In this document: positions 1 to 8,597 of the stretch, piece by piece
Numbering within the stretch: position 1 is the first letter of the stretch
How the letters are laid out: each line of letters opens with the position of its first letter
From: an uncultured Succinatimonas sp.
Lineage (GTDB): Bacteria; Pseudomonadota; Gammaproteobacteria; Enterobacterales; Succinivibrionaceae
Length of the DNA: 30,990 bases
Direction of reading: 5' to 3'
Assembly: GCA_905201175.1 (NCBI GenBank)
Contig: CAJKNC010000007.1
Location: 1 to 30,990, forward strand
Made by a program: the position numbers and the translations under genes
Notes under the pieces: generated by a model
Seen by the model: only the letters and a program-made list of their open reading frames with translations
The model's database searches: none
Told to the model about the DNA's origin: nothing

Positions 1-10
1 TTCATAACAA

Positions 11-46
11 AACCCCATTATCAATCATGTGATCAATAATGGGGTT
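11..46 (-). terminator. Rho-independent terminator after der
   Basis: An inverted repeat with 11-bp perfect arms (11-21 and 36-46, core AACCCC/GGGGTT) lies 25 bases past the der stop codon. Read on the minus strand, the second arm runs into TTTTGTTAT, a short interrupted T-tract. It would end the rlmN-to-der transcript. The T-tract is weaker than a textbook one. Confidence 0.65.
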
Positions 47-70
47 CATACTACTCTCGGCGGTATTTTT

Positions 71-1843
71 TTACTTTTTATTCTGACGTGCAATAGCTTT
101 GCCTGCAGTACGCTTTGGCTTCTTAGCCACAGCTGCCGTCTTTTTAGGACGATGGGAAAGCACTAATCCCGTACCCTCTCGCTGAGCTTTTGCAATTGCT
201 TTTTTCTCAGCATTTTCAGCACGCTTATCAGCTCTCTCCCACATGCGCTCATTATTTTTCTGACGGCGCTCTTCGCGCATTTGCGACTGAGTTTGCCGCT
301 TCTGTGCCGGTTTTTCGTTAGCGTAAGGATTCTCGCCTTCTCTAAAATCAACAATTACCGGCGTACCCATAATATTTAACGCCTTGCGGTAGCAATTGAT
401 GATATAACGCTTATATGCATCTGGTACCTTTGAAACCTTGTTTCCGTGAATAATAATTCGCGGCGGATTATAGCCGCCGGCATGCGCAAATTTCATCTTA
501 ATGCGTCGTCCTCCAGAAATAGGAGGTTCATGCTCAGCTACTGCTGCACGCAAAATGCGATTTAAAGTTGAAGAAGAATGCCGGCGAGTTGCTGAGGCAT
601 AGGCTTCATCAATAGAGTCAAAAAGATTGCCTACCCCTGTACCATGTAATGCGGAAATAAAATGCACACGCGCAAAATCAACAAAGCCTAAGCGCTGATT
701 AAGCTCCATGCGAATTTCATCTTTGACACTAGCATCTAAGCCGTCCCATTTATTTACAGCAATAACTAAACTTCTGCCAGAATCGATAATAAAGCCTAAC
801 AGCGACAGATCCTGATCGCTGATGTGAGCACGAGCATCAATAACTAATAAGGCTACATTACAATCTTCAATAGCCTTTAAAGTTTTAACAATTGAAAATT
901 TTTCAACTGCTTCTGAAACCTTACGGCGTTTACGCACACCTGCAGTATCAATAACAATATATTTTTTATTATTACGCTCAAGAGGAATATAAATGGAATC
1001 ACGAGTGGTGCCGGGAAAATCGGCAACAATTACTCGCTCTTCGCCCAAAAGACGATTAGTCAGAGTAGACTTGCCTACATTAGGCTTGCCGACAATCGCA
1101 AACTTAATAGGCAAATCAGAAAAAGGAACCTCCGGACGTTCTTGCGGCAGCTCAATTGGAGTTCCATCAGGATTTAAGCCATGCTGGCGAGCTCTTTGCT
1201 CTTGACGAAAAGCATGCCAGTCAAAACCGCCGCCATCTTTATCAGCAGGAACATTGTCTAAAAACTCATAACCCTTTTCCCAAACCTCACCATCCTGAAG
1301 CTCTTCTTCAGGAGGCAGATCTGAGTCCAAAGGACCTTCCTCTCTTAAAAGCGGAGCGATGGCCTCTTCAAGAAGAATGCCAACTCCTCTGCCGTGCACA
1401 ACAGCAGTCTGATAAACCTCGCCTAAACCTAAGGCATAAAATTCTGCGCCTGCGGTCTCAGGATCAAGTCCGTCAACCTTATTAGCTACAACTGCACATT
1501 TCTTGCCCGCGCGCCGAATGTAATCAGCAACGCTGTAATCACCAGGCATAATTCCAGCGCGAGCATCAACTAAGAATAAAACCAGATCGCACTCATCAAT
1601 TGCTTGCAGTGCCTGAGATGTCATACGCGAGGTAAGCCCCTGAGGCTGATCTACATTATCCTCGGCAATACCACCTGTATCGATGACAACATATTCACGA
1701 CCATCATACAGAGCTCGTCCATATTTGCGATCGCGGGTAAGTCCTGGAAAGTCCGCTACTAGAGCATCTCTAGTCTTGGTCAGTCGATTAAATAAGGTAG
1801 ATTTTCCAACATTAGGGCAACCTACCAAAGCTACTACTTTCAT
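71..1843 (-). CDS. der: Ribosome biogenesis GTPase Der (EngA)
   Basis: Essential GTPase with two tandem G domains that acts in 50S subunit assembly in the cytoplasm. Domain 1 has the P-loop at residues 8-16 (GCPNVGKST, where the usual second residue is Arg), DTGG near 55 and NKVD at 121-124. Domain 2 has the P-loop at about 252-260 (GKPNVGKST), DTAG at 299-302, NKWD near 364 and a SALHGTG G5 loop. A KH-like domain follows (about 420-505). At 590 aa it is about 100 residues longer than E. coli Der. The extra length is an acidic inter-domain linker (about 170-245) and a Lys/Arg-rich tail (about 511-590). The start has an AAGGA ribosome site 7 bases upstream. It is the last gene of the operon, 83 bases after bamB. 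Confidence 0.97.
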   Translation of the reverse strand: MKVVALVGCPNVGKSTLFNRLTKTRDALVADFPGLTRDRKYGRALYDGREYVVIDTGGIAEDNVDQPQGLTSRMTSQALQAIDECDLVLFLVDARAGIMPGDYSVADYIRRAGKKCAVVANKVDGLDPETAGAEFYALGLGEVYQTAVVHGRGVGILLEEAIAPLLREEGPLDSDLPPEEELQDGEVWEKGYEFLDNVPADKDGGGFDWHAFRQEQRARQHGLNPDGTPIELPQERPEVPFSDLPIKFAIVGKPNVGKSTLTNRLLGEERVIVADFPGTTRDSIYIPLERNNKKYIVIDTAGVRKRRKVSEAVEKFSIVKTLKAIEDCNVALLVIDARAHISDQDLSLLGFIIDSGRSLVIAVNKWDGLDASVKDEIRMELNQRLGFVDFARVHFISALHGTGVGNLFDSIDEAYASATRRHSSSTLNRILRAAVAEHEPPISGGRRIKMKFAHAGGYNPPRIIIHGNKVSKVPDAYKRYIINCYRKALNIMGTPVIVDFREGENPYANEKPAQKRQTQSQMREERRQKNNERMWERADKRAENAEKKAIAKAQREGTGLVLSHRPKKTAAVAKKPKRTAGKAIARQNKK

Positions 1844-1852
1844 CTTAATCCT

Positions 1853-1868
1853 TGTAAGTGGGCTTACA
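1853..1868 (-). promoter_or_regulatory. Small hairpin next to the der ribosome binding site
   Basis: On the minus strand, six-base arms TGTAAG and CTTACA enclose a four-base CCCA loop. They lie directly 5' of the AGGA ribosome site of der. This could modulate der translation or be chance in AT-rich DNA. The evidence is structure only. Confidence 0.25.
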
Positions 1869-1875
1869 CAAAAGA

Positions 1876-1896
1876 TGGGGCAGAGAATCTACCCCA
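1876..1896 (-). terminator. Hairpin in the bamB-der gap (weak terminator or attenuator)
   Basis: Arms at 1876-1883 and 1889-1896 form an 8-bp stem (core TGGGG/CCCCA plus one wobble pair) with a 5-base loop. On the minus strand it is followed by TCTTTTG, so only four Ts. It lies inside the operon, 30 bases past the bamB stop. Partial termination or an RNA processing/stability element is more likely than full termination. Confidence 0.4.
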
Positions 1897-1926
1897 AAAA
1901 AGAAATGATTTTGAATAAACTTGAAA

Positions 1927-3531
1927 TTATATACCAAAACTTGAAGATTTTTCGTTGGCATTTTCCTCAGTTTGCATATCCTGTACAGGAGGCTCTTTCT
2001 GGGGAGCTGCTTCTTCATCTCCTAAATCAGATTTTACGCCTGGCATAATTCCAAATCCGGATAACTCTTGCCGTCTGCGTTCCTCGTAAGCTTTACGCTG
2101 TTTTTCGTATTCAGCTTTCTGACGCTCATATTCAGCCTTGCGGCGGTTATATTCAGCCAATTGAGCTTCAGCTTGACGCTGCCGCGCCTCAATCTGATTG
2201 ACAATGTTAACTGCCTGACGCCGACGAGCATTTAATTGCTCCTGAGTAAGACCTATGCCTATATTAGCAAGTCCATTGTCAGGAACCTTGACTAGTGCTT
2301 TGCCAGCATTAAGCTCATTTTGAGCTAAAAGCGCTTTAGCACTGGCCTGACCATTTGGATCATAACGAACGAGTTCTAAGGAACCATCAGAGTAAAATAC
2401 TAAGAGATTGCCATTTATAACTATCGGTGCGGTCATTAAAGCAGAATCGCTTAAATCATACATGCTCTCAATAGTACCGGTAGAAAGATTTATAAAATAT
2501 AAATATCCTTCATAATCCCCTACCACTACATAGTTACCATAAATTACAGGAGCAGTTACATTACGATTTTTTAGCTGATTATTTCCCCATAACTCCGTAT
2601 TATCATAACGGTTAATACAGACAACCTGTCCGTTATCCTCCGTAATAACAAAATGACTATCATCAAAACCTATAGACTTAGAGCTGTGATAAGGCAAACG
2701 ATTGATAATCGCGTTAGTATTGAAGTCATAAGCAATAAAGCCGCCATTATAAGCTGTGGTAAACATCTTGCCGTCTAATAATAGCGGAGTTGCAGCCACA
2801 TCTACAATGCGCTGTAAGGCATTAGCTCCGTAGCTTTCAGTAACGGTAATCTTATTTAAAGTCATACCATTTTGCTGCGACAAAATGAAAACCTGTCCCA
2901 TAGGTCCGCCTACTAAGATGTAGTCATCTCCTACAGCTAAGGGCTCTGACTGCGATCTTAAATGCAGGCTATAGCTTGTATCTCCGGAACTCCATAATTT
3001 ATGCCCAGATAAAACATCATAAGCTGTAATACAGCCGCTGCTATCTAAAACAAAAATTTTTGAAGTGGTCTGTGAAAATGCAGGTGCAGAAATAATTTCG
3101 CAGCCGATATAATCCTTCCACAGAAGCTTGCCGTCGCTTGCATTTAAAATATAAATGTAGCCATTTTCAGAACCTACAGCAACCTTGCCTGCATAAGCAC
3201 TAACACCGCCTGATAAACGTGCCGATCGCTTGTTATCGTTTTCTTCTTCATCGCCAAGATCTGTTGTCCATAGCTTATTGCCCTTATCTAAAGACAATGC
3301 GCTTACATCTCCGTCACGAGAGGCAATATAGACAGTATTTCCTGCAACTGACGGCCGCATCTGAGAAAAGAAACTATCCACTCCTCCGGTAGATGCTGAC
3401 CATATATATTGCAGGCTGAAACGATTATCAATCTCTGGGGCTTCAACTGGAGCTGCCACATCCTTATTAGCACAGCCAAAGCATAATAGAGCTAATAAAG
3501 GGGTAATTAAAAGCAGTCTTGATTTTGTCAT
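1927..3531 (-). CDS. bamB: Outer membrane protein assembly factor BamB, with C-terminal helical extension
   Basis: Lipoprotein of the BAM complex, which inserts beta-barrel proteins into the outer membrane. The N-terminus has a signal peptide ending in L-C-F-G-C, with Cys20 as the lipidated residue. Residues of about 35-410 carry repeated Trp/Gly-rich blades of a PQQ-type beta-propeller, with recurring 'GxVxALxxxxGxxLW'-like segments. At 534 aa it is about 140 residues longer than E. coli BamB (392). The surplus is C-terminal: a predicted helix (about 428-490) with four near-perfect heptads of A-E-Y-x-x-x-K/R form at 459-486, then an acidic, Pro/Gln-rich tail ending SSSFGI. An AAGGTGGA ribosome site precedes the ATG. 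The genes yfgM-bamB-der are adjacent, as in E. coli. Confidence 0.95.
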   Translation of the reverse strand: MTKSRLLLITPLLALLCFGCANKDVAAPVEAPEIDNRFSLQYIWSASTGGVDSFFSQMRPSVAGNTVYIASRDGDVSALSLDKGNKLWTTDLGDEEENDNKRSARLSGGVSAYAGKVAVGSENGYIYILNASDGKLLWKDYIGCEIISAPAFSQTTSKIFVLDSSGCITAYDVLSGHKLWSSGDTSYSLHLRSQSEPLAVGDDYILVGGPMGQVFILSQQNGMTLNKITVTESYGANALQRIVDVAATPLLLDGKMFTTAYNGGFIAYDFNTNAIINRLPYHSSKSIGFDDSHFVITEDNGQVVCINRYDNTELWGNNQLKNRNVTAPVIYGNYVVVGDYEGYLYFINLSTGTIESMYDLSDSALMTAPIVINGNLLVFYSDGSLELVRYDPNGQASAKALLAQNELNAGKALVKVPDNGLANIGIGLTQEQLNARRRQAVNIVNQIEARQRQAEAQLAEYNRRKAEYERQKAEYEKQRKAYEERRRQELSGFGIMPGVKSDLGDEEAAPQKEPPVQDMQTEENANEKSSSFGI

Positions 3532-3556
3532 AGAGATCCACCTTATGTATTTTGAA

Positions 3557-3578
3557 AAGGCCGGTAAAAGCCGGCCTT
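3557..3578 (-). terminator. GC-rich hairpin directly after yfgM (attenuator-like)
   Basis: Perfect 8-bp arms AAGGCCGG (3557-3564) and CCGGCCTT (3571-3578) enclose a 6-base loop. On the minus strand the stem is followed by TTTTC. It starts five bases past the yfgM stop codon and about 25 bases before the bamB start. The form is that of an intrinsic terminator inside an operon, so partial read-through into bamB-der is the natural reading. Confidence 0.5.
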
Positions 3579-3582
3579 AATA

Positions 3583-4281
3583 CTAATGAAGCTTAACACC
3601 TTCAGCGATAAGCTGATTATTATGCTCACCGGCAATCTTAAATGCAGGCGTATCGCCCTGAGCTATTACATCATCAAACTTCATCTGTAACAGAGGATTT
3701 ATTGGAGTCTTACGCTCAACGCATAAGTCTAGGGCCTGTTTATAAGCATCATGAGCTTTTTGTTTATCTCCTGAAGCTAAATAAATATCTCCTCGAGTCT
3801 CTGCAATTTCAATTGCATATGCCTGAGATTCAATGGAATTTAAAATATTCTGGGCCTCATTATATTTTTCAGTCTGAGCTAAAATTCTAGCCTGGGTTAA
3901 AGCTGCATTAGGGGCAATTAAATCTCCGCCATGAGCTACAGCAAATTTAACATTAGCTAATGCTTTATCATAATCACCATGTGCCATTTGTACAGCACTT
4001 AAGTCTAAAGCTAATAAAGCTCCATAAATATCTTCATGCTCCTTGATAAAATTCTCAGCATCAGACTGCGCTGTAGAATTATTCATAGCAAGCTTAGACT
4101 GCAACTGATACAAAGCATAAGCCTGAGCCTGAGATTGCTCTAACTGATAGCTTTGATACTGACGATAACCTAAAAGTCCACCTAAGGCGATAACCACACC
4201 TAGAGCAATAGGTTTCCAATACTCAGACCACCATTTGCGGACAACTTGTTCTCTCTCGTGGTCATCAGTTAATACGTCCAT
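3583..4281 (-). CDS. yfgM: SecYEG-associated TPR-like protein YfgM
   Basis: Inner-membrane protein of the YfgM/TPR_21 family. In E. coli it associates with SecYEG and PpiD and hands secreted proteins to periplasmic chaperones. A short cytoplasmic N-terminus is followed by one membrane helix at about residues 24-41 and a periplasmic helical-repeat domain (about 60-225), in which paired Ala/Leu-rich helices resemble TPR units. The segment 'YGALLALDLSAVQ' matches the E. coli 'YGALASLELA' region. At 232 aa it is slightly longer than E. coli YfgM (206). An AAAGGA ribosome site lies 7 bases before the ATG. It sits 15 bases after hisS and before bamB, the conserved order. Confidence 0.93.
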   Translation of the reverse strand: MDVLTDDHEREQVVRKWWSEYWKPIALGVVIALGGLLGYRQYQSYQLEQSQAQAYALYQLQSKLAMNNSTAQSDAENFIKEHEDIYGALLALDLSAVQMAHGDYDKALANVKFAVAHGGDLIAPNAALTQARILAQTEKYNEAQNILNSIESQAYAIEIAETRGDIYLASGDKQKAHDAYKQALDLCVERKTPINPLLQMKFDDVIAQGDTPAFKIAGEHNNQLIAEGVKLH

Positions 4282-4296
4282 GGTTTTTCCTTTAAT

Positions 4297-5577
4297 TTAT
4301 AAGTCTAAAATTTGTAAAATCTTTGCCGGAGCTTGGGCAAGTTCACAAGAACACTGTTCTGTATCCTGATTTAATAGATCTTTAATAGTAACAGAATTTG
4401 CAGAAATTTCTTCAGATCCTAAAATTACTGCTACCTTAGCCCCTAACTTATCGGCTCTTCTTAGCTGGCGCTTAAAGCTGCCGCCGCCGCAATGATTCAT
4501 AATGCGCACCTTAGGCATACTGTCTCGCAAAAACATAGCAACCTTAGCCTGATAAAGTTCGCAGCCTTCTCCAGCACCGGCAATGTAAACATCAACCATA
4601 TTCCGCTCTTTGATTTTACCTAGGGTAGTAAGCAACAAAATTAAGCGCTCCATGCCCAGGCCAAAACCAACAGCAGGTGTAGGCGTGCCGCCCAATTGCT
4701 CAACTAAGCTGTCATAGCGGCCTCCGCCACAAACAGTTCCCTGAGCTCCTAAAGCATCGGTAACCCACTCAAATACAGTTAAATTATAATAATCAAGACC
4801 ACGTACTAAGCGATCATTGATTACATAATGGATACCAGCATCATCTAAAAATTTTAACAAACCTGAAAAATGACTGCGAGTTTCCTCACCGAAAAAATCT
4901 CTAAGACGTGGAGCATCTTTTAAAATTTCGCCAACTTTCTCATCTTTAGTATCCAGCACACGTAAAGGATTAGTATGAGTACGGCGCTTAGAATCCTCAT
5001 CCAATTCATCAAAATGAGCCTCTAGGAATTTAACCAATTCCTCTCTGTAGGCCTTGCGCTCTGCAGCTGATCCTAAAGAATTTATCTGTAACTGCAATTT
5101 ATCCATGATGCCAAGCTTCTTCCAAATGCTTGCAGTCATCATGATAATTTCAGCATCGATATCAGGTCCTTTTAATCCGAAAACTTCACAGCCAGTTTGA
5201 TGAAATTGACGATATCTGCCTTTTTGCGGTCTTTCGTGACGGAACATAGGGCCCATATACCATAATCTTTGTTCCTGATTATAAATAAGATTATGCTCTA
5301 AGCAGGACCTGACGCAGCCTGCTGTACCCTCAGGTCTTAAAGATAAGCTATCTCCTGAACGGTCCTCAAAAGTATACATCTCCTTTTCCACAACATCAGT
5401 AACCTCACCGATAGCTCGACAGAAAAGGCCAGTCTTCTCTACAATCGGCATTCTAACTTCACTATAACCGAAAGAAGACAAAGTTTCTCTTAAGATATCC
5501 TCTACCTGCTGCCAAATAGAACTTTCTGTAGGAAGCAGATCATTCATGCCTCTTACTGCTTGAATTGCACCAGCCAT
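4297..5577 (-). CDS. hisS: Histidine--tRNA ligase
   Basis: Class II aminoacyl-tRNA synthetase that charges tRNA-His with histidine. Its N-terminus (MAGAIQAVRGMNDLLPTES) resembles E. coli HisRS. It has the class II motif 2 region (MFRHERPQKGRYRQFHQ), the histidine-binding loop LVRGLDYYNLTVFEW (where E. coli has Arg in place of Leu after Asn) and the motif 3 segment GFGLGMERL. The C-terminal anticodon-binding domain includes HCGGGSFKRQLRRADK. At 426 aa the length is normal (E. coli 424). It is 14 bases after ispG and 15 before yfgM, so co-transcription is likely. Confidence 0.98.
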   Translation of the reverse strand: MAGAIQAVRGMNDLLPTESSIWQQVEDILRETLSSFGYSEVRMPIVEKTGLFCRAIGEVTDVVEKEMYTFEDRSGDSLSLRPEGTAGCVRSCLEHNLIYNQEQRLWYMGPMFRHERPQKGRYRQFHQTGCEVFGLKGPDIDAEIIMMTASIWKKLGIMDKLQLQINSLGSAAERKAYREELVKFLEAHFDELDEDSKRRTHTNPLRVLDTKDEKVGEILKDAPRLRDFFGEETRSHFSGLLKFLDDAGIHYVINDRLVRGLDYYNLTVFEWVTDALGAQGTVCGGGRYDSLVEQLGGTPTPAVGFGLGMERLILLLTTLGKIKERNMVDVYIAGAGEGCELYQAKVAMFLRDSMPKVRIMNHCGGGSFKRQLRRADKLGAKVAVILGSEEISANSVTIKDLLNQDTEQCSCELAQAPAKILQILDL

Positions 5578-5591
5578 GCTGTTTTTCCTTT

Positions 5592-6689
5592 TTAGTCTTT
5601 TTGTGCCGCAACTTTAGCACGAACACGATTTTCTATTATTGTAACGGCGTCTGCACAGGCAATTTTACCCATAAGAACGCCATTTTCATAAATCATACAC
5701 TTTCCAGCATTAGCTCCGCATACGGCAATATCCGCATGCTTTGCCTCTCCTGGACCATTAACTACACACCCCATAACGGCAATCTTAATGTTTTCACGAA
5801 TGTCCTGCAGTCTTTTTTCAAGCTCTGCAACAGTACCGACAACATCTATGCCTCGGCGGCCGCATGTAGGACAAGCAACAATATCTACGCCTCGTGAACG
5901 CAAATGCATACTCTTTAAAATTGCCCAGCCAACACGTATTTCCTCTACAGGATCTGCGGCTAATGAAACTCTGATGGTATCTCCAATTCCCTGCTTCAAA
6001 AGCCAGGAAATGCCAATTGAGGATAATACTGTACCGCCAATCAATCCACCAGCTTCAGTAACGCCCAAATGTAAAGGAGCATCAGTCTGTTTTGCTAAAA
6101 GCTCATAAGACTCAACACATAAATTAAGCTCTGAAGCTTTAACAGAAAAAGCATAATCAAAGAAATTATGCTCATCTAAGACCTCTGCAGCACGCAAAGC
6201 TGCTTCAACCATTGCTTGAGGACATGGCGAACCGTATTTTTCTAAAAGATCTTTATCTAAAGATCCTGCATTAACTCCTACACGGATAGGCAAGCCATTA
6301 TCTGAGGCTGCTCTACATACTGCTTCAATACGCTCATGAGATCCTATATTGCCAGGATTTATACGTAAAGCTGCTGCTCCATGGGTTGCACATTGAATCG
6401 CAATGCGATAATCAAAATGAATATCAGCAACAATAGGGACTGGAGAGCTCTTGCAAATAGCGGCAAAACTCTCCGCTGCCTCTAACGATGGAACTGTTAC
6501 TCTAACAATATCAGCCCCAGCCTCATAAAGAGCCTGCACCTGCTCTAAGGTTGCCTTAATATCATTAGTATCTGTCGAGGTCATGCTCTGTACACTAATC
6601 GGAGCTCCGCCACCGATTAAAACATTACCGACCTTAATCTGACGAGATTTTCTTCTTTCAATTGTCTGCGGATGCCATTCCATGCTCAA
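5592..6689 (-). CDS. ispG: 4-hydroxy-3-methylbut-2-enyl diphosphate synthase (IspG/GcpE)
   Basis: Iron-sulfur enzyme of the MEP isoprenoid pathway that converts MEcPP to HMBPP. The N-terminal TIM-barrel has the conserved VADIHFDYRIA and RINPGNIG motifs. The [4Fe-4S] ligands are visible as Cys273 and Cys276 (ACPTCGR) and Cys308 (MGCVVNGPGEA), with the conserved Glu315 after them. These match E. coli Cys270/273/305 and Glu312. At 365 aa it is close to the E. coli length. It sits between rodZ (5-base gap) and hisS. Confidence 0.98.
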   Translation of the reverse strand: MSMEWHPQTIERRKSRQIKVGNVLIGGGAPISVQSMTSTDTNDIKATLEQVQALYEAGADIVRVTVPSLEAAESFAAICKSSPVPIVADIHFDYRIAIQCATHGAAALRINPGNIGSHERIEAVCRAASDNGLPIRVGVNAGSLDKDLLEKYGSPCPQAMVEAALRAAEVLDEHNFFDYAFSVKASELNLCVESYELLAKQTDAPLHLGVTEAGGLIGGTVLSSIGISWLLKQGIGDTIRVSLAADPVEEIRVGWAILKSMHLRSRGVDIVACPTCGRRGIDVVGTVAELEKRLQDIRENIKIAVMGCVVNGPGEAKHADIAVCGANAGKCMIYENGVLMGKIACADAVTIIENRVRAKVAAQKD

Positions 6690-6694
6690 AACCT

Positions 6695-8584
6695 TTATTT
6701 AGTAGGCAAAGTAAAACTTACCTGTTTAGATGAGGGAACATTTACCTTACCCCCCATATATCTTATATTAATCTTTGCAGAATCAGATACCTGAATTGCT
6801 AAAGGCGGTATACCGCTAACGCTTATATTATCTCCGGCTTTAAAAACTCCCTGCTTTAAAACACGGCCGCGATTATCTGTAATCTTTAAAGCCACGTCGC
6901 CCTTAACTGAAATCCGGACATTATTCATTGAGGCTAAGCCTTCGCGACCTGTAAGGAAGGCACTTGAAGAAATATCCTTTAAATTGCTGCTTAGGCTAAC
7001 TTCATTTTTATCCTCTTTAACTTCAGAATTTACTTCTTTAGCAGCAGCTTTAGTTTCTTTAACCTCTTCTTTAGCGAGGCTATCTTTATTTTCCAAAGCT
7101 CTATTTTCTTCTGACTGCTGTTCTGGACTAGAAGTCTTATAAGCATTTTGTGACTTATTCAAAGCTTCCTGCTTTATAGCAGCGAAATCAGGCTCACTTG
7201 GATTTACTTTCTTTTGCGGAGCAAACTGATTACCGCTGTCAACTTCTACCTCCGGGATAGTTAAAGGAATATCAACATCAGGGAAGTTATCCTCCATATT
7301 TTGAGAATTCTTTTCTAAATTAGCTTCATTTTGTGCTAAGGCCTTTGCCTGAGCTAAGGCCATCTGGGTATTAGGATCAATGCTTTTAACATTATCCGTT
7401 TGTATATTCTGAACACTGCCCTCAGGAGAATCATTCAAAGTTAGGCTGCCGCTTACAGCTGAAGCTTTTGGACTGCTAGAAGCTAATACTAATTCACCTG
7501 AAGCATTTTCAGCCGGTTTATCTTTGACTAATAATTTATAAAAAACGCCTGAAGCTGCAGCAAGCACTATCACGCCGATTACTGTATATACAAAAGAACG
7601 TTTAACCTCAAAGCGGCGTGGGGTTCTATTCTTATTTATGCTTTTTTGAGAGTTTTCTTCAACATTTTGCAAATAAAGATCTATTAAGGTCTGCGGATCA
7701 ATATTTACCAATCGCGCATAATTGCCGATATATACAGATACGAAAGAAACTGCTGTAGGCTGATTTAAACGATCATGTTCAATATCATTTACAGTATTAA
7801 CCCTTAACTGTAATTTTTCTGCGACCTCTCTGATACTAAGTCCTAAAAGTTCACGCGCATGCATTAAGATTGCACCAGGACGATTAGGAACTTCATCATC
7901 TCTTAAAGTTGGCATTACCGGTATTTTATCGGCATCAACAACTAATTCGTCTTGAGAAAAAGGATCCTCTAGCTTCAGATCTTGCTCCTTGCTGCCAAAA
8001 GAAGCATTTAAATCATCCGGACTATTTTCTTTTTGTACAGACTCTGAATTTGCCATAGTATTTTTTAAATCACTGATAGTCTTCTGCAAATGCTCTTGAG
8101 AATTTTTTAATTTGTCTTGAGCCTGCTTTAGATTGTCTTCTGCCTTATTTGAGGGTTTAGAAAGCTTAAGGGCATCCACATTCATACCAAATAAAGGCTC
8201 TTTAAGCGAAGTTTGCTGATCTTCCTTATTGAATTCATCTTTTGAAGGAATTGTAAAATTCTCTTCCACATCCTGATGAACTAAGGATTTAGGAAACTTT
8301 AATTGAGACTCTGCTCCTATATTAGCCCTTAAATTCTTAGGGATCTTAGAAGCAAAAGCTAAGTCTTCAGAAAAATCTTCCTTTTGCTTTGACGCATTCA
8401 TCTGAGAGCCTTTCTCGCTAAGCTGCAAAAAACTTTCTGCTGTTTTCAGATTTTCGCTCTTAGTATCTAGCTCTTGTACTTGTAAATTATTATCTAAAGG
8501 CTTAGATCTTAAATAATCTCGCAAATTCTCATGATTTCCTTTAGATATAATCTGATCTTCTAAGCCTTTTTTTAAATCACTCAT
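6695..8584 (-). CDS. rodZ: Cytoskeletal protein RodZ with a long N-terminal extension
   Basis: Bitopic membrane protein that links MreB to the elongasome. The RodZ-type helix-turn-helix lies at about residues 233-302 (PGAILMHARELLGLSIREVA through the NYARLVNID region). It is followed by a basic juxtamembrane segment, one membrane helix at 331-351, a long low-complexity periplasmic linker (about 355-545) and the C-terminal beta domain (about 550-629, VRISVKGDVALKITD). At 629 aa it is almost twice E. coli RodZ (337). The unusual part is about 230 polar, charged residues before the HTH, which is normally at the N-terminus. The ATG at 8584 lies 13 bases after the rlmN stop, and no stop interrupts the frame. 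A later start would leave a large gap in a tight operon. Confidence 0.93.
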   Translation of the reverse strand: MSDLKKGLEDQIISKGNHENLRDYLRSKPLDNNLQVQELDTKSENLKTAESFLQLSEKGSQMNASKQKEDFSEDLAFASKIPKNLRANIGAESQLKFPKSLVHQDVEENFTIPSKDEFNKEDQQTSLKEPLFGMNVDALKLSKPSNKAEDNLKQAQDKLKNSQEHLQKTISDLKNTMANSESVQKENSPDDLNASFGSKEQDLKLEDPFSQDELVVDADKIPVMPTLRDDEVPNRPGAILMHARELLGLSIREVAEKLQLRVNTVNDIEHDRLNQPTAVSFVSVYIGNYARLVNIDPQTLIDLYLQNVEENSQKSINKNRTPRRFEVKRSFVYTVIGVIVLAAASGVFYKLLVKDKPAENASGELVLASSSPKASAVSGSLTLNDSPEGSVQNIQTDNVKSIDPNTQMALAQAKALAQNEANLEKNSQNMEDNFPDVDIPLTIPEVEVDSGNQFAPQKKVNPSEPDFAAIKQEALNKSQNAYKTSSPEQQSEENRALENKDSLAKEEVKETKAAAKEVNSEVKEDKNEVSLSSNLKDISSSAFLTGREGLASMNNVRISVKGDVALKITDNRGRVLKQGVFKAGDNISVSGIPPLAIQVSDSAKINIRYMGGKVNVPSSKQVSFTLPTK

Positions 8585-8597
8585 AAAACAACTCTAT

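Noticed and set aside
1156..1485. Plus-strand open frame within der, and similar frames antisense to hisS, ispG, secD and tgt
   Set aside because: They lie fully antisense to clearly conserved genes, lack recognisable domains and have no ribosome sites worth noting.
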